Source: Pseudomonas fildesensis
GTDB lineage: Bacteria > Pseudomonadota > Gammaproteobacteria > Pseudomonadales > Pseudomonadaceae
Length of the DNA stretch: 64,000 bases
Assembly: GCF_001050345.1 (NCBI RefSeq)
Contig: NZ_LFMW01000012.1
Location: 1-64,000, forward strand
Direction: 5' to 3'
The notes beneath the pieces were generated by a model. That model saw only the letters and a program-made list of their open reading frames with translations, did no database searches and had not been told where the DNA came from. The stretch's first letter is position 1; the number at the start of each line of letters is the position of its first letter. The position numbers and the translations under genes are program-made. Positions 46,987 through 56,244 of this stretch are shown piece after piece.

Positions 46987-48678
46987 TTACTTTTTCAAGC
47001 CCAGCTTCTTCAGTTCTTCATCGCGCAATTCACGCCGCAGGATCTTGCCCACATTGGTGGTCGGCAACGCATCACGGAACTCCACGGCCTTGGGCACCTT
47101 GTAGCCGGTGACGTTGGCGCGCATATGTTCCATCACCTGGTCCTTGGTCAGGGTCGCCCCCGGCTTGACCACGATGAAAATCTTGATGTGTTCCCCGGAT
47201 TTTTCGTCCGGCACACCGATGGCCGCGCATTGCAGTACACCCGGCAGGGTCGCAAGTACGTCTTCCAGCTCGTTGGGGTAGACGTTGAAGCCAGAGACCA
47301 GAATCATGTCCTTCTTGCGGTCGACAATGCGCATGTAGCCGTCCGGCTGGATGATCGCGATGTCACCGGTCTTCAGCCAGCCTTCGCTGTCGAGGATCTC
47401 GGCAGTGGCGTCTTCACGCTGCCAGTAGCCCTTCATCACCTGCGGCCCCTTGACGCACAGTTCGCCGATTTCGCCCAGGGCCAGTTCGACGCCGTCATCG
47501 GTAATGACTTTGCACAGGGTCGACGGCACCGGAATGCCGATGGTGCCAATCTGGATGTTCTGGATCGGATTGACCGTGGCCACCGGGCTGGTCTCGGTCA
47601 TGCCATAGCCTTCGCAGATGTCGCAGCCGGTCACGTCCTTCCAACGCTCGGCCGCCGCCAGTTGCAGGGCCATGCCGCCCGACAGGGTGACTTTCAGCGC
47701 GGAGAAATCCAGCTTGCGGAAGCTTTCGTTATTGCACAGCGCCACAAACAGGGTATTGAGGCCAACAAAGCCGCTGAACTTCCACTTCGACAGCTCCTTG
47801 ACCATCGCCGGCAGGTCGCGCGGGTTGCTGATCAGGATGTTGTGGTTACCGATCAGCATCATCGCCATGCAATGAAAGGTGAACGCATAGATGTGGTACA
47901 GCGGCAGCGGCGTGATCAGGATCTCGCAGCCTTCGTTGAGGTTGGAGCCCATCAGCGCCTTGCACTGCAGCATATTGGCGACGAGGTTGCGGTGGGTGAG
48001 CATCGCGCCCTTGGCCACGCCGGTGGTGCCGCCGGTGTATTGCAGCACGGCCACATCGCTGCTGGCAGGGCTGACGTCATTGACCGGTTGGCCATGGCCC
48101 TTGGCGAGCACGTCGTTGAACTTGATCGCCTTGGGCAAGTGATAGGCCGGGACCATTTTCTTCACGTACTTGATGACGCTGTTGATCAGCAGGCGCTTGA
48201 GCGGCGGCAACAGGTCGGCGACTTCAGTGACGATCACATGCTTGACGGCGGTCTTGGGCAGGACCTTTTCCGCCAGGTGGGCCATGTTGGCCAGGCAGAC
48301 CAGGGCCTTGGCCCCGGAATCATTGAATTGGTGTTCCATTTCCCGCGCGGTGTACAGCGGGTTGGTGTTGACCACGATCAGGCCGGCACGGATGGCGCCG
48401 AATACCGCGACCGGGTATTGCAGGACGTTGGGCAGTTGTACGGCGATGCGATCGCCAGGTTTCAAGTCGGTATGCTGTTGCAGGTAGGCGGCGAACGCGC
48501 CGGACAATTCGTACAACTCACCGTAGGTGATTGTCTTGCCCAGGTTGCTGAAAGCCGGTTTGTTGGCGAAGCGCTGGCAGGACTGTTTCAGTACCGCCTG
48601 AATATTTGGATACTCGTCTGGATTGATGTCAGCAGCAATCCCGGCGGGGTACTTATCCTTCCAAAAGTCTTCGTGCAT
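46987..48678 (-). CDS. fadD1: Long-chain fatty acid-CoA ligase FadD1
   Basis: A 563-residue acyl-CoA synthetase that activates fatty acids for beta-oxidation at the inner membrane. The AMP-binding signature is LQYTGGTTGVAKGAMLTHRN (about 208-227), then YGMTETSPVATVNP, GWLKTGDIAII and the C-terminal Lys region (VGKILRRELR). The gene order (fadD1-fadD2, divergent hydrolase, phaJ1) matches P. aeruginosa PA3299-PA3302, so this is the fadD1 position. GAGGAG precedes the ATG. It lies 397 bp downstream of fadD2 with its own leader. Confidence 0.93.
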   Translation of the reverse strand: MHEDFWKDKYPAGIAADINPDEYPNIQAVLKQSCQRFANKPAFSNLGKTITYGELYELSGAFAAYLQQHTDLKPGDRIAVQLPNVLQYPVAVFGAIRAGLIVVNTNPLYTAREMEHQFNDSGAKALVCLANMAHLAEKVLPKTAVKHVIVTEVADLLPPLKRLLINSVIKYVKKMVPAYHLPKAIKFNDVLAKGHGQPVNDVSPASSDVAVLQYTGGTTGVAKGAMLTHRNLVANMLQCKALMGSNLNEGCEILITPLPLYHIYAFTFHCMAMMLIGNHNILISNPRDLPAMVKELSKWKFSGFVGLNTLFVALCNNESFRKLDFSALKVTLSGGMALQLAAAERWKDVTGCDICEGYGMTETSPVATVNPIQNIQIGTIGIPVPSTLCKVITDDGVELALGEIGELCVKGPQVMKGYWQREDATAEILDSEGWLKTGDIAIIQPDGYMRIVDRKKDMILVSGFNVYPNELEDVLATLPGVLQCAAIGVPDEKSGEHIKIFIVVKPGATLTKDQVMEHMRANVTGYKVPKAVEFRDALPTTNVGKILRRELRDEELKKLGLKK

Positions 48679-48710
48679 GGAAGCCCACTCCTCAGCGACG
48701 CGAATTCATC

Positions 48711-48727
48711 ATCGCATTTGATGCGAT
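48711..48727. promoter_or_regulatory. Perfect dyad upstream of fadD1
   Basis: ATCGCAT-TTG-ATGCGAT is a 7-3-7 perfect palindrome 33 bp upstream of the fadD1 start codon, within an AT-rich stretch. It is an operator candidate for an unknown fatty-acid-responsive regulator. The rest of the 397-bp gap (48728-48955) shows no gene or recognisable RNA. Confidence 0.5.
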
Positions 48728-48955
48728 TATTATTGGTGTATGTTTTTTTAAGGTGAGTCTGGCGCTTTCAAGCAAGCCGAGAGGTCACAAAGCGCGCCGA
48801 GAGTAGCAGCTTTGCCAAGTGCCGCCTAGAGCCAAACGAGGGCCCTACGGTCATAAACATGACTGTCCTACAATAATTGGTCACACTTCAAACAGGCGGG
48901 ACATCCCCGAGCAAAAGGCTCTGGAATAGGGCTTTCAGGGCGAAAAAACAACAAG

Positions 48956-49058
48956 GTGGGAGGGGCTTGCTCCCGATGGCGGTGTATCAGCCAACACATC
49001 TGGTGACTGATCCAGCGCCATCGGGAGCAAGTCGAATCGTCGCACCGCCCCTCCCACA
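48956..49058. repeat. REP-type inverted pair with an interrupted arm
   Basis: GGTGGGAGGGGCTTGCTCCC faces GGGAGCAAG...CCCCTCCCAC. About 16 bp (TCGAATCGTCGCACCG) interrupt the right arm after AGCAAG, compared with the intact relatives at 34435 and 52511. Confidence 0.75.
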
Positions 49059-49075
49059 TTTGACCTCATTTCAAA

Positions 49076-50764
49076 TCAAGCGATGTCGCGCAGTTCACGC
49101 CGCAAGATCTTGCCCACCGCCGTCATCGGCAACGACTCGCGCAACACAATATGCTTGGGCACCTTGTAGCCGGTGAAGTTGGCCTTGCAGTAGTTCTTCA
49201 GCTCCTCAAGGCTCACGCCCTCGGCCCGCGCCACCACAAACAGCTTCACCGCCTCCCCCGTGCGTTCGTCCGGCACGCCGATCACAGCGCAGTTGGCCAC
49301 CGCCGGGTGGGCCATCACCACGTCCTCGATCTCGTTGGGGTACACGTTGAAACCCGAGACGATGATCAGGTCTTTCTTGCGGTCCACAATGCGCACAAAC
49401 CCGTCATCGTCGATGACTGCGATATCGCCGGTCTTGAGCCAACCTTCGGCGTCCAGGGTCTCGGCCGTGGCGGCCGGTTGCTGCCAGTAGCCCTTCATCA
49501 CTTGCGGGCCCTTGATGCACAACTCGCCCCGCTCACCCAGGGGCAACTCGACGCCTTCATCATCGATCACCTTCATTCCCGTACCCGGTACCGGGATGCC
49601 CACGGTGCCCAGGCGGGATTTGTTGCCATACGGGTTGGTGCTGGCCACCGGTGAGGTTTCGGTCAGGCCGTAACCCTCGCCAATCGCGCAGCCGGTCATT
49701 TGCTCCCAGCGCTCGGCCGTGGCCTTGATCAGCGCCGTGCCGCCGGAGTTGGTGAGCTTGAGGTGGGAGAAATCCAGGGTCTTGAAGTCGGGGTGATCCA
49801 TCAACGCCACAAACAGCGTGTTGAGCCCAAGCAAGCCGGTAAAGCGCCACTTCTTCAGCTCTTTGATAAAGCCGCCAATATCCCGCGGGTTGGTGATCAG
49901 CACGTTGTGGTTGCCCGAAACCATCATGCACATGCAATTCGCGGTGAAGGCATAGATGTGGTACAGCGGCAGCGGCGCAATCATTACCTCCTGCCCTTCC
50001 TTGATGAGCGGGTGGCCATCATCGCCAACTTGGGACATGCACGCGCGCACCTGTTGCATGTTGGCCACCAGGTTGCCGTGGGTAAGCATCGCACCCTTGG
50101 CCAGGCCGGTGGTGCCGCCGGTGTATTGCAGCACGGCGATGTCATCCAGGCTCACCGGGTGACGGGTCACGCCCAGCCCCGCGCCCATACGCAAGGCGCG
50201 CTTGAACGACACCGCACGTGGCAGGTGATAGGCCGGGACCATCTTCTTCACCTTGTCGACCACGGTGTTGATCAGCCAGCCCTTGGCGGCGGGCATGAAG
50301 TCGCCCATCCTGGCTTCGATCAGGTAGTCGATCTCGGTGTCGGCGCTGACTTCCTGCACCCGCGAACCGAACAGGTTGAGATAGACCAGCGCGCGAATGC
50401 CGGCGTCCTTGAACTGGTGACGCATCTCGCGCGGGGTGTAAAGCGGGTTAGTGTTGACCACGATCAGCCCGGCGCGCAGCGCACCGAACACGGCAATCGG
50501 GTAATGCAGTACGTTGGGCATCTGCACCGCGATGCGCTCGCCGGGCTTGAGGTCGGTGTGCTGTTGCAGGTAGCCGGCGAACGCCGCACTCTGGCGCTCA
50601 AGCTCTGCGTAGGTGATGGTAATGCCCATGTTGCTGAATGCCGGACGGTCGGCAAAAGCCTTGCAGGAACGTTCGAAGACTTCGATCACCGACTTGTAGG
50701 CTGTAAGGTCGATGTCATTGGGAACGCCCGCCGCGCGTTTGTCATTCCAGAAATCAGGTTGCAT
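49076..50764 (-). CDS. fadD2: Long-chain fatty acid-CoA ligase FadD2
   Basis: A 562-residue paralogue of the adjacent fadD1 product. It shows LQYTGGTTGLAKGAMLTHGN, EGYGLTETSPVASTNPYGN, GWLKTGDIAVIDDDGFVRIV and VGKILRRELRDIA. It uses ATP and CoA to make acyl-CoA. It is next to the divergent hydrolase-phaJ1 genes, the position of PA3300 (fadD2). AGGGG lies upstream of the ATG. In the 222-bp divergent gap the word GCAGCTAT or its variant TGCTGCTAT recurs three times. Confidence 0.93.
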   Translation of the reverse strand: MQPDFWNDKRAAGVPNDIDLTAYKSVIEVFERSCKAFADRPAFSNMGITITYAELERQSAAFAGYLQQHTDLKPGERIAVQMPNVLHYPIAVFGALRAGLIVVNTNPLYTPREMRHQFKDAGIRALVYLNLFGSRVQEVSADTEIDYLIEARMGDFMPAAKGWLINTVVDKVKKMVPAYHLPRAVSFKRALRMGAGLGVTRHPVSLDDIAVLQYTGGTTGLAKGAMLTHGNLVANMQQVRACMSQVGDDGHPLIKEGQEVMIAPLPLYHIYAFTANCMCMMVSGNHNVLITNPRDIGGFIKELKKWRFTGLLGLNTLFVALMDHPDFKTLDFSHLKLTNSGGTALIKATAERWEQMTGCAIGEGYGLTETSPVASTNPYGNKSRLGTVGIPVPGTGMKVIDDEGVELPLGERGELCIKGPQVMKGYWQQPAATAETLDAEGWLKTGDIAVIDDDGFVRIVDRKKDLIIVSGFNVYPNEIEDVVMAHPAVANCAVIGVPDERTGEAVKLFVVARAEGVSLEELKNYCKANFTGYKVPKHIVLRESLPMTAVGKILRRELRDIA

Positions 50765-50986
50765 TATTCTTGTCCCCTTACCTGAGTGTGTCCGGCCGCT
50801 GCAGCTATAAAAAGTGTGCTGCTATAGAAAGCGGAGCTTTGGGGACGTTAGCAGCTATGGCCAAACAGGCAAATACAGGAAAGAGCGTCATTACTTGCGT
50901 GAATCTTCCTACAAAGGCTTGCGCTGACCAGCCGCAAGCCTCGGGATGAGCTATACACTGCCACGACCCTGAGCAAAGGAACCGCC

Positions 50987-51931
50987 ATGAACCACAGCAC
51001 CTTCTGGCTGACCGCGAATGACCGCAGCCGCCTGTACGTCAATCACTGGATGCCCGACGGCACGCCGAAGGCGCTGGTTATGCTGTCCCATGGCATGGCC
51101 GAGCACAGTGGTCGCTACGCGCGCCTGGCCGAAGCCTTGTGCGGTGCCGGCTACGGTCTGTACGCGCTGGACCAGCGGGGCCATGGCCGCACGGCAGACG
51201 AAGGCACCCTGGGCCTGTACGCAGAAAAGGATGGCTGGAACAAAGTGGTGGGCGACCTGGCCAGCCTCAACCAGCACATCGGCCAGCAGCAGCCGGGCCT
51301 GCCGATCATTTTGCTTGGCCACAGCATGGGCAGCTACATCGCCCAGGCCTACCTGCTGCACCACAGTGCCAGCCTGCACGGGGCGATTCTAAGTGGTTCG
51401 AATTTCCAGCCGGTGGCGCTGTACCGCGCCGCGCGGGTGATTGCCCGGGCCGAACGCCTGCGCCAAGGCCTGCGTGGCCGCAGTGCGCTGATCGAGTTCC
51501 TGTCGTTCGGATCGTTCAACAAGGCGTTCAAACCCAATCGCACCGCATTTGACTGGCTCAGCCGCGACCCGGCTGAAGTGGACAAGTACATCAACGACCC
51601 GCTCTGCGGTTTCCGCTGCACCAACCAGCTGTGGATCGACTTGTTGGGCGGCTTGCAGCAAATCAGCAAAGCGTCCAATCTCGCGCAGATCGACCCGGGC
51701 CTGCCGATCCTGGTAATGGGCGGTGAATGTGATCCGGTGAGTGAGGGCAAGCGTCTCAACAATCTGGCCGATGCACTGCGTGAAGCCGGCTGCCAGCACC
51801 TGCAACTGAATATCTACCCGCAGGCGCGTCACGAAGTATTCAACGAAACCAACCTCGACGCTGTCACAGCGGATGTGCTGACGTGGCTCGACCAGGCCCT
51901 GACGTTGCGCAGACCGGCCCACTGCGAATGA
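50987..51931 (+). CDS. Alpha/beta hydrolase (monoacylglycerol-lipase-like)
   Basis: A 314-residue serine hydrolase of the Hydrolase_4/lysophospholipase family. The oxyanion region is LVMLSHGMAEHSGRY, the nucleophile elbow ILLGHSMGSYIAQ (Ser about 115), the acid GGECDPVSEG and the His in QARHEVFNE. The position equals PA3301 in the fad locus, so it may release fatty acids from glycerides for the neighbouring ligases. AAGGA precedes the ATG. Confidence 0.9.
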   Translation: MNHSTFWLTANDRSRLYVNHWMPDGTPKALVMLSHGMAEHSGRYARLAEALCGAGYGLYALDQRGHGRTADEGTLGLYAEKDGWNKVVGDLASLNQHIGQQQPGLPIILLGHSMGSYIAQAYLLHHSASLHGAILSGSNFQPVALYRAARVIARAERLRQGLRGRSALIEFLSFGSFNKAFKPNRTAFDWLSRDPAEVDKYINDPLCGFRCTNQLWIDLLGGLQQISKASNLAQIDPGLPILVMGGECDPVSEGKRLNNLADALREAGCQHLQLNIYPQARHEVFNETNLDAVTADVLTWLDQALTLRRPAHCE

Positions 51932-52004
51932 CTTTTCCTTTAAAATCAGCCGTTTAAAATCAGCCCATTAAAAATTACCGATTAGCCACAGGATGCACCT
52001 TTAG

Positions 52005-52475
52005 ATGACACAGGTAACCAACACCCCGTACGAAGCCCTTGAAGTCGGCCAGACCGCCAGCTACAGCAAGACCGTCGAAGAGCGCGATATCCAGCTGTTC
52101 GCCGCGATGTCCGGTGACCACAACCCGTTGCACCTGGATGCCGAATACGCCAAGGCCACCATGTTCAAGGAGCGGATCGCTCACGGTATGTTCAGCGGCG
52201 CATTGATCAGTGCGGCGGTTGCCTGCGAGTTGCCTGGGCCAGGCACGATCTACATCGGCCAGCAGATGACCTTCCAAAAGCCGGTAAAAATCGGCGACAC
52301 CCTGACCGTGCGTCTGGAAATTCTGGAGAAACTGCCGAAGTTTCGTGTACGCATTGCCACTCGCGTGTTCAACCAGCGCGATGAGCTGGTGGTGGACGGC
52401 GAGGCGGAAATCCTCGCGCCACGCAAGCAGCAGGTGGTGACACTGACCGAACTGCCGCCGATCAGCATTGGCTGA
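52005..52475 (+). CDS. phaJ1: (R)-specific enoyl-CoA hydratase, MaoC-like (PhaJ1)
   Basis: A 156-residue hot-dog-fold hydratase converting enoyl-CoA to (R)-3-hydroxyacyl-CoA, which links beta-oxidation to polyhydroxyalkanoate synthesis. The catalytic Asp/His are in MSGDHNPLHLDAEYA, followed by FKERIAHGMFSGALIS; the C-terminal ELPPISIG matches PhaJ1 of P. aeruginosa as I remember it. It follows the hydrolase by 73 bp on the same strand. Confidence 0.9.
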   Translation: MTQVTNTPYEALEVGQTASYSKTVEERDIQLFAAMSGDHNPLHLDAEYAKATMFKERIAHGMFSGALISAAVACELPGPGTIYIGQQMTFQKPVKIGDTLTVRLEILEKLPKFRVRIATRVFNQRDELVVDGEAEILAPRKQQVVTLTELPPISIG

Positions 52476-52510
52476 TTGCGATTTCACGATCGACACGATT
52501 TAGATATAAA

Positions 52511-52597
52511 TGTGGGAGAGGCTTGTTCCCGATGGCGGTGGGTCAGCTACAGATAAGCTGACTGACACATTGCCATCGGGAGCAAGCCCCTCCCATA
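52511..52597. repeat. REP-type inverted pair (GTGGGAGAGGCTTGTTCCC class)
   Basis: TGTGGGAGAGGCTTGTTCCC faces GGGAGCAAGCCCCTCCCA around CAGCTACAGATAAGCTG. It lies between convergent phaJ1 and the PA2169-family gene. Confidence 0.82.
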
Positions 52598-52637
52598 TCG
52601 GTTACCCAGAGGTGACCTGGAAGTTACCCAGCGGGCT

Positions 52638-53105
52638 TCAAGACTGAGCGCGTGCCTGGTTACGCAGGGCCTTCACTTGGTCGTGGTTACGCTGGGCGCC
52701 GTGGAACTGACGCTCAACCAAGTCACGAATACCCACCAGGTTATGCTTGTTGATCTTCTCGATCGCTTCTTTGTAAGCCTTCAAAGCGTGGTCTTCACCG
52801 CGCTCGGCTTCGTTCAGTACGGCTTCTTCGTCTTTACCGGTGACCATCGACTTCACGTCGACCCAGCCACGGTGCAGCGCGCCAGCGACCGAACCGGAAT
52901 CTTCCGGATCGCCGCCCAAGGCACGCACGGCGGTCTGCAGTTCGGCAGCAGCGGTGGCGCAGTCGGCGGAGCGTTTGACGAACAGGGCTTTCAGTTCGGG
53001 GTGCTTGATGTCCTCAGCACACGTCTTGAAACCTTCCTGGCCGTCTTTGCTGGTTTCGATCAGGTCGTTGAGTACGGAGATCGATTCTTTGTTGATGTCA
53101 GTCAT
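52638..53105 (-). CDS. PA2169 family four-helix-bundle protein (DUF2383)
   Basis: A 155-residue soluble helical protein of the DUF2383/PA2169 family, a ferritin-like bundle of unknown function: SISVLNDLIETSKDGQEGFK, LKALFVKRSADCATAAAELQ, NEAERGEDHALKAYKEAIEK. Such genes are often stress induced. It is preceded by a 210-bp AT-rich upstream region (53106-53315) with no other gene. Confidence 0.9.
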   Translation of the reverse strand: MTDINKESISVLNDLIETSKDGQEGFKTCAEDIKHPELKALFVKRSADCATAAAELQTAVRALGGDPEDSGSVAGALHRGWVDVKSMVTGKDEEAVLNEAERGEDHALKAYKEAIEKINKHNLVGIRDLVERQFHGAQRNHDQVKALRNQARAQS

Positions 53106-53315
53106 TTTCCAATTCCTTGTGCGGGTGGGTTAAGAAGCTTGTCTTAATGATTGCAGCGCCCGTGCCAGGTTTCTAAAAATAACTTTTTCTTTTAATATCA
53201 ATTAGTTGCGAATAATTGAACCATCTGTATGTGCGTTATTTGCATGATCTGTCATTTGGCCTTCATGCAGAATGCCTGTATTTTCAAAGGTCTCGACTCA
53301 CGCCGCTGAAACCCC

Positions 53316-53552
53316 ATGAACCCCGAAAAACTCGAACTGCTGATCACCCGCCAAATGCCCTTCGGCAAGTATAAGGGGCGAATCATCGCCGACCTGCCTG
53401 GCCCTTACCTGAACTGGTTTGCCCGCGAGGGTTTCCCCCACGGCGAGTTGGGCGGCCTGCTGGCACTGATGCAGGAAATCGACCACAACGGCCTGTCTGA
53501 ATTGCTCGAACCGCTGCGTGCCAAACATGGCAAACCCGCCCCTCGCCATTAA
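53316..53552 (+). CDS. DUF3820 family protein
   Basis: A 78-residue protein whose signature MPFGKYKGRIIADLPGPYLN, WFAREGFPHGELGGLL defines the DUF3820 family (putative quorum-sensing-regulated/exonuclease-associated domain). The function is uncertain. It lies 11 bp before the class V aminotransferase, so they probably form an operon. Confidence 0.9.
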   Translation: MNPEKLELLITRQMPFGKYKGRIIADLPGPYLNWFAREGFPHGELGGLLALMQEIDHNGLSELLEPLRAKHGKPAPRH

Positions 53553-53563
53553 GAGTCCTCGTC

Positions 53564-54745
53564 ATGCCACGCAATGCAGATAACGAACTTCACTGGCAAG
53601 CCATTGCCCGGCGCTACGAACTGGAGCCTGGCCCGATCAATCTGGAAAACGGCTACTTCGGGCGCATGAGCCGCGCGGTGCAGGCGCAGTATCTGGAGCA
53701 TGTTGCGTTTATCAACCGCAGCAACGCGGTGCATGTGCGCCAGCGCTTCGAGCAGGGCGAGAATCAAGAGATTCGCCGCCAATTGGCTGAGTTGATCGAG
53801 GCCGATACCGAGTCCGTCGCGTTCACCCGCAATGCCACTGAAGCCCTGCAGTCGCTGATCCGCAACTACAACCGCCTGCAACCGGGCGATCAGGTACTGA
53901 TCAGTGACCTGGAGTACGACACAGTCAAAGGCGCCATGCGCTGGCTCGCTGGTTATCGTGGGGTGGAAGTGATCGAAGTGTCCCACGCGCACCCGGCCAG
54001 TTTCGACAGCCTTTTGCAGACGTATCGCGATGCGTTCGCGAAGTACCCACGCATTAAACTGATGGCGCTGACCTACGTCACCCACCGCACCGGCCTGGTG
54101 ATGCCCGTCCAGGCCATTGCCAATGCGGCCCGCGAGCAGGGTATCGATGTGATCCTTGATGGCGCCCACGCCTTGGGCCAGATCGAATTCAACCTCACTG
54201 AACTCGGCATCGCGTTCGCCGGCTTCAACTTGCACAAATGGATCGGCGCGCCGCTGACCCTGGGCTTTCTTTACATAGCGCCGGAGCGTCTGGCCGACAT
54301 CGATCCGGACATGGGCGAGTTCCACTACCCGGCCAGCGACGTACGCGCACGCACGTCCTACAGCACGCCAAATTTTCCGGCGCTGATGACCTTGCCGCTG
54401 GTGTTTGAAGAACATCGGGCATTGGGCGGCGCTGCGGCCAAAGGTGCGCGGGTGAATTACCTGCGGGATTTGTGGGTGAGTCGGGTACGGCCGTTAGCGG
54501 GGATTGAGGTGCTCACCTCGGATGACCCGCGGTTGTATTGCGGGATCACGGCGTTCAAGTTTATCGGAAGGGATCAGCAGGTGATGGCAGATCGGTTGCT
54601 CAGGGATTACGGCCTGTTTACCACTACGCGTGTCGGGCCGTCGTTTGGGACCTGTATTCGAGTCACTCCAGGCTTGGTGACTTCTACCGCTGACATCGAT
54701 GCTCTGGTCAACGCCATCACCGAACTGAGCCCCTCCCACATTTGA
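53564..54745 (+). CDS. Class V PLP-dependent aminotransferase
   Basis: A 393-residue PLP enzyme of the isopenicillin-N-epimerase/cysteine-desulfurase-like class V branch: INLENGYFGRMSRAVQAQYL, TRNATEALQSLIRNYNRL, VILDGAHALGQIEFNL with the cofactor Asp-x-x-His, and the Schiff-base Lys in FNLHKWIGAPLTLG (about residue 225). The substrate is unknown. Codons late in the gene are slightly more G-ending. Confidence 0.9.
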   Translation: MPRNADNELHWQAIARRYELEPGPINLENGYFGRMSRAVQAQYLEHVAFINRSNAVHVRQRFEQGENQEIRRQLAELIEADTESVAFTRNATEALQSLIRNYNRLQPGDQVLISDLEYDTVKGAMRWLAGYRGVEVIEVSHAHPASFDSLLQTYRDAFAKYPRIKLMALTYVTHRTGLVMPVQAIANAAREQGIDVILDGAHALGQIEFNLTELGIAFAGFNLHKWIGAPLTLGFLYIAPERLADIDPDMGEFHYPASDVRARTSYSTPNFPALMTLPLVFEEHRALGGAAAKGARVNYLRDLWVSRVRPLAGIEVLTSDDPRLYCGITAFKFIGRDQQVMADRLLRDYGLFTTTRVGPSFGTCIRVTPGLVTSTADIDALVNAITELSPSHI

Positions 54746-54770
54746 ATGGGTCTCAAGGTTTTTGGCGGGC

Positions 54771-54803
54771 AAAAAAAAGCGGTACACCGACCAAGTGCAC
54801 CGC
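54771..54803 (-). terminator. Terminator of the zwf-pgl-eda operon
   Basis: On the minus strand GCGGTGCAC pairs with GTGTACCGC (54795-54803 with 54779-54787, one wobble), followed by eight Ts (complement of 54771-54778). Confidence 0.82.
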
Positions 54804-54847
54804 AAAAAATGCCGTTAAGCACAGCAACAACGATTCGTTAAATCAGA

Positions 54848-55513
54848 TCAGTCCAGCAGCGCCAGCGCCTGCGCGGTGACTTCCTGGATGCGGGCCCAGT
54901 CGCCGTTCTTGACCCACTCAGGATCAAGCATCCAGCTACCCCCCACGCACATCACGTTTTTCAACGCCATGTAGTGTTTGATGTTGGCCGGGCCAACGCC
55001 GCCGGTCGGGCAGAATTTCACTTCGCCAAACGGGCCGCCAAGGGCCTTGATCGCGGCAACACCACCGCTGACTTCGGCCGGGAACAGCTTGAAGCGGCGA
55101 TAGCCCAGGCCATAGCCTTCCATGATGCCGGAGGCATTGCTGATGCCAGGCAGCAGCGGGATCGGGCTGTGCACCGAGGCTTCCAGCAGGTCGCGGGTAA
55201 TGCCGGGGGTGACGATAAATTGCGAGCCGGCCACTTCCGCTGCTTCGAGCATATGACGGTCGAGCACGGTGCCGGCACCGGTGCACAGTTCAGGGCGCTG
55301 CTCGCGCAGGACCTGAATAGCCTTGAGACCGAACTCGGAGCGCAGGGTCACTTCCAATGCGGTCAAACCACCGGCTGCCAGGGCATCGGCCAGCGGCAGT
55401 ATGTCCTGTTCGCGGGCGATGGTGATCACCGGCAGGATCCGCGCCTTGGCGCAGAGGCTGTCGATCAGGGCAACTTTATCCGCCATGGACACGGTCGGTT
55501 GAGGGCTTTTCAT
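54848..55513 (-). CDS. eda: KDPG aldolase (2-dehydro-3-deoxy-phosphogluconate aldolase)
   Basis: A 221-residue class I aldolase splitting KDPG into pyruvate and glyceraldehyde-3-phosphate, the last Entner-Doudoroff step. The active-site Glu lies in ALEVTLRS and the Schiff-base Lys in RFKLFPAEVSGG; VGGSWMLDPEWV is the phosphate site. ATG 55513 is chosen with AAGGA 10 bp upstream, 17 bp after the pgl stop; longer in-frame starts overlap pgl. Confidence 0.96.
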   Translation of the reverse strand: MKSPQPTVSMADKVALIDSLCAKARILPVITIAREQDILPLADALAAGGLTALEVTLRSEFGLKAIQVLREQRPELCTGAGTVLDRHMLEAAEVAGSQFIVTPGITRDLLEASVHSPIPLLPGISNASGIMEGYGLGYRRFKLFPAEVSGGVAAIKALGGPFGEVKFCPTGGVGPANIKHYMALKNVMCVGGSWMLDPEWVKNGDWARIQEVTAQALALLD

Positions 55514-55530
55514 AGCGGCTGATCCTTGGC

Positions 55531-56244
55531 TCATGGGCACCAGTAAATCTCTAATGTAGGTTGCAAAAACGCGCGTATCGGCATGGCAGCAACATCGTCA
55601 CTGGCCAGCGCGGCGCTCAATGTGGTCAATTTCGAGCTGCCGGAAATCGACAGCACGGTGTAGTGGGCTGTAGCCAGCAGCGCGCGACTCATGGTCAGGC
55701 GCTGGTGCGGCACGGTCGGCGCCAGCATCGGCCAGCAACGGCGGGTGCCGTCGGCCTGCAGGGCTGAGCTCAGGTTCGGGCTGTTGGGGAACAGCGATGC
55801 GGTGTGGCCGTCATCGCCCATGCCCAGTACCAGCACATCAATCGCTGGTAATTCGACCAGCAGGCGATCAGCCTGCTCGGCAGCTTGATCCAGTGTGGCG
55901 GCGACGCTGTAAAGGCTCAGAAACCTCGCCTTGGCCGCCGGGCCTTGCAGCAAATACTTTTTCAACAGGCCAGCATTGCTGTCGGCGTGTTCCACCGGCA
56001 CCCAGCGCTCGTCGGCCAAGGTAATCGTGACTTTCGACCAGTCCAGGCCCTGCTTGGCCAGGTTCTGGAAGAACGCCACGGGGCTACGGCCACCGGACAC
56101 CACCAACGTCGCTTCGCCACGAGCACTGATGGCCGCGCGCAGTTGTTCGGCCACATCATTGGCCAGGCCGTCCGCCAGCAAGGCAGCCGTAAGGTACTCA
56201 TGGGCAGTGACGCCCTGAGGCAGTTTCAATTCAGATATCGCCAT
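55531..56244 (-). CDS. pgl: 6-phosphogluconolactonase
   Basis: A 237-residue enzyme hydrolysing 6-phosphogluconolactone to 6-phosphogluconate. Family motifs: TLVVSGGRSPVAFFQNLA, ITLADERWVPVEHADSN, DVLVLGMGDDGHTASLFPNS. ATG 56244 is used, overlapping the zwf stop by 14 bp, which implies coupling; an upstream in-frame start at 56259 is possible. Confidence 0.95.
   Translation of the reverse strand: MAISELKLPQGVTAHEYLTAALLADGLANDVAEQLRAAISARGEATLVVSGGRSPVAFFQNLAKQGLDWSKVTITLADERWVPVEHADSNAGLLKKYLLQGPAAKARFLSLYSVAATLDQAAEQADRLLVELPAIDVLVLGMGDDGHTASLFPNSPNLSSALQADGTRRCWPMLAPTVPHQRLTMSRALLATAHYTVLSISGSSKLTTLSAALASDDVAAMPIRAFLQPTLEIYWCP

Noticed and set aside
47125..48756. 543-codon frame on the plus strand opposite fadD1
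   Set aside because: fadD1 has full family motifs; the opposite frame has none and is a codon-bias shadow. The same applies to frames opposite fadD2, zwf, oprB and the chemoreceptor at 19126.
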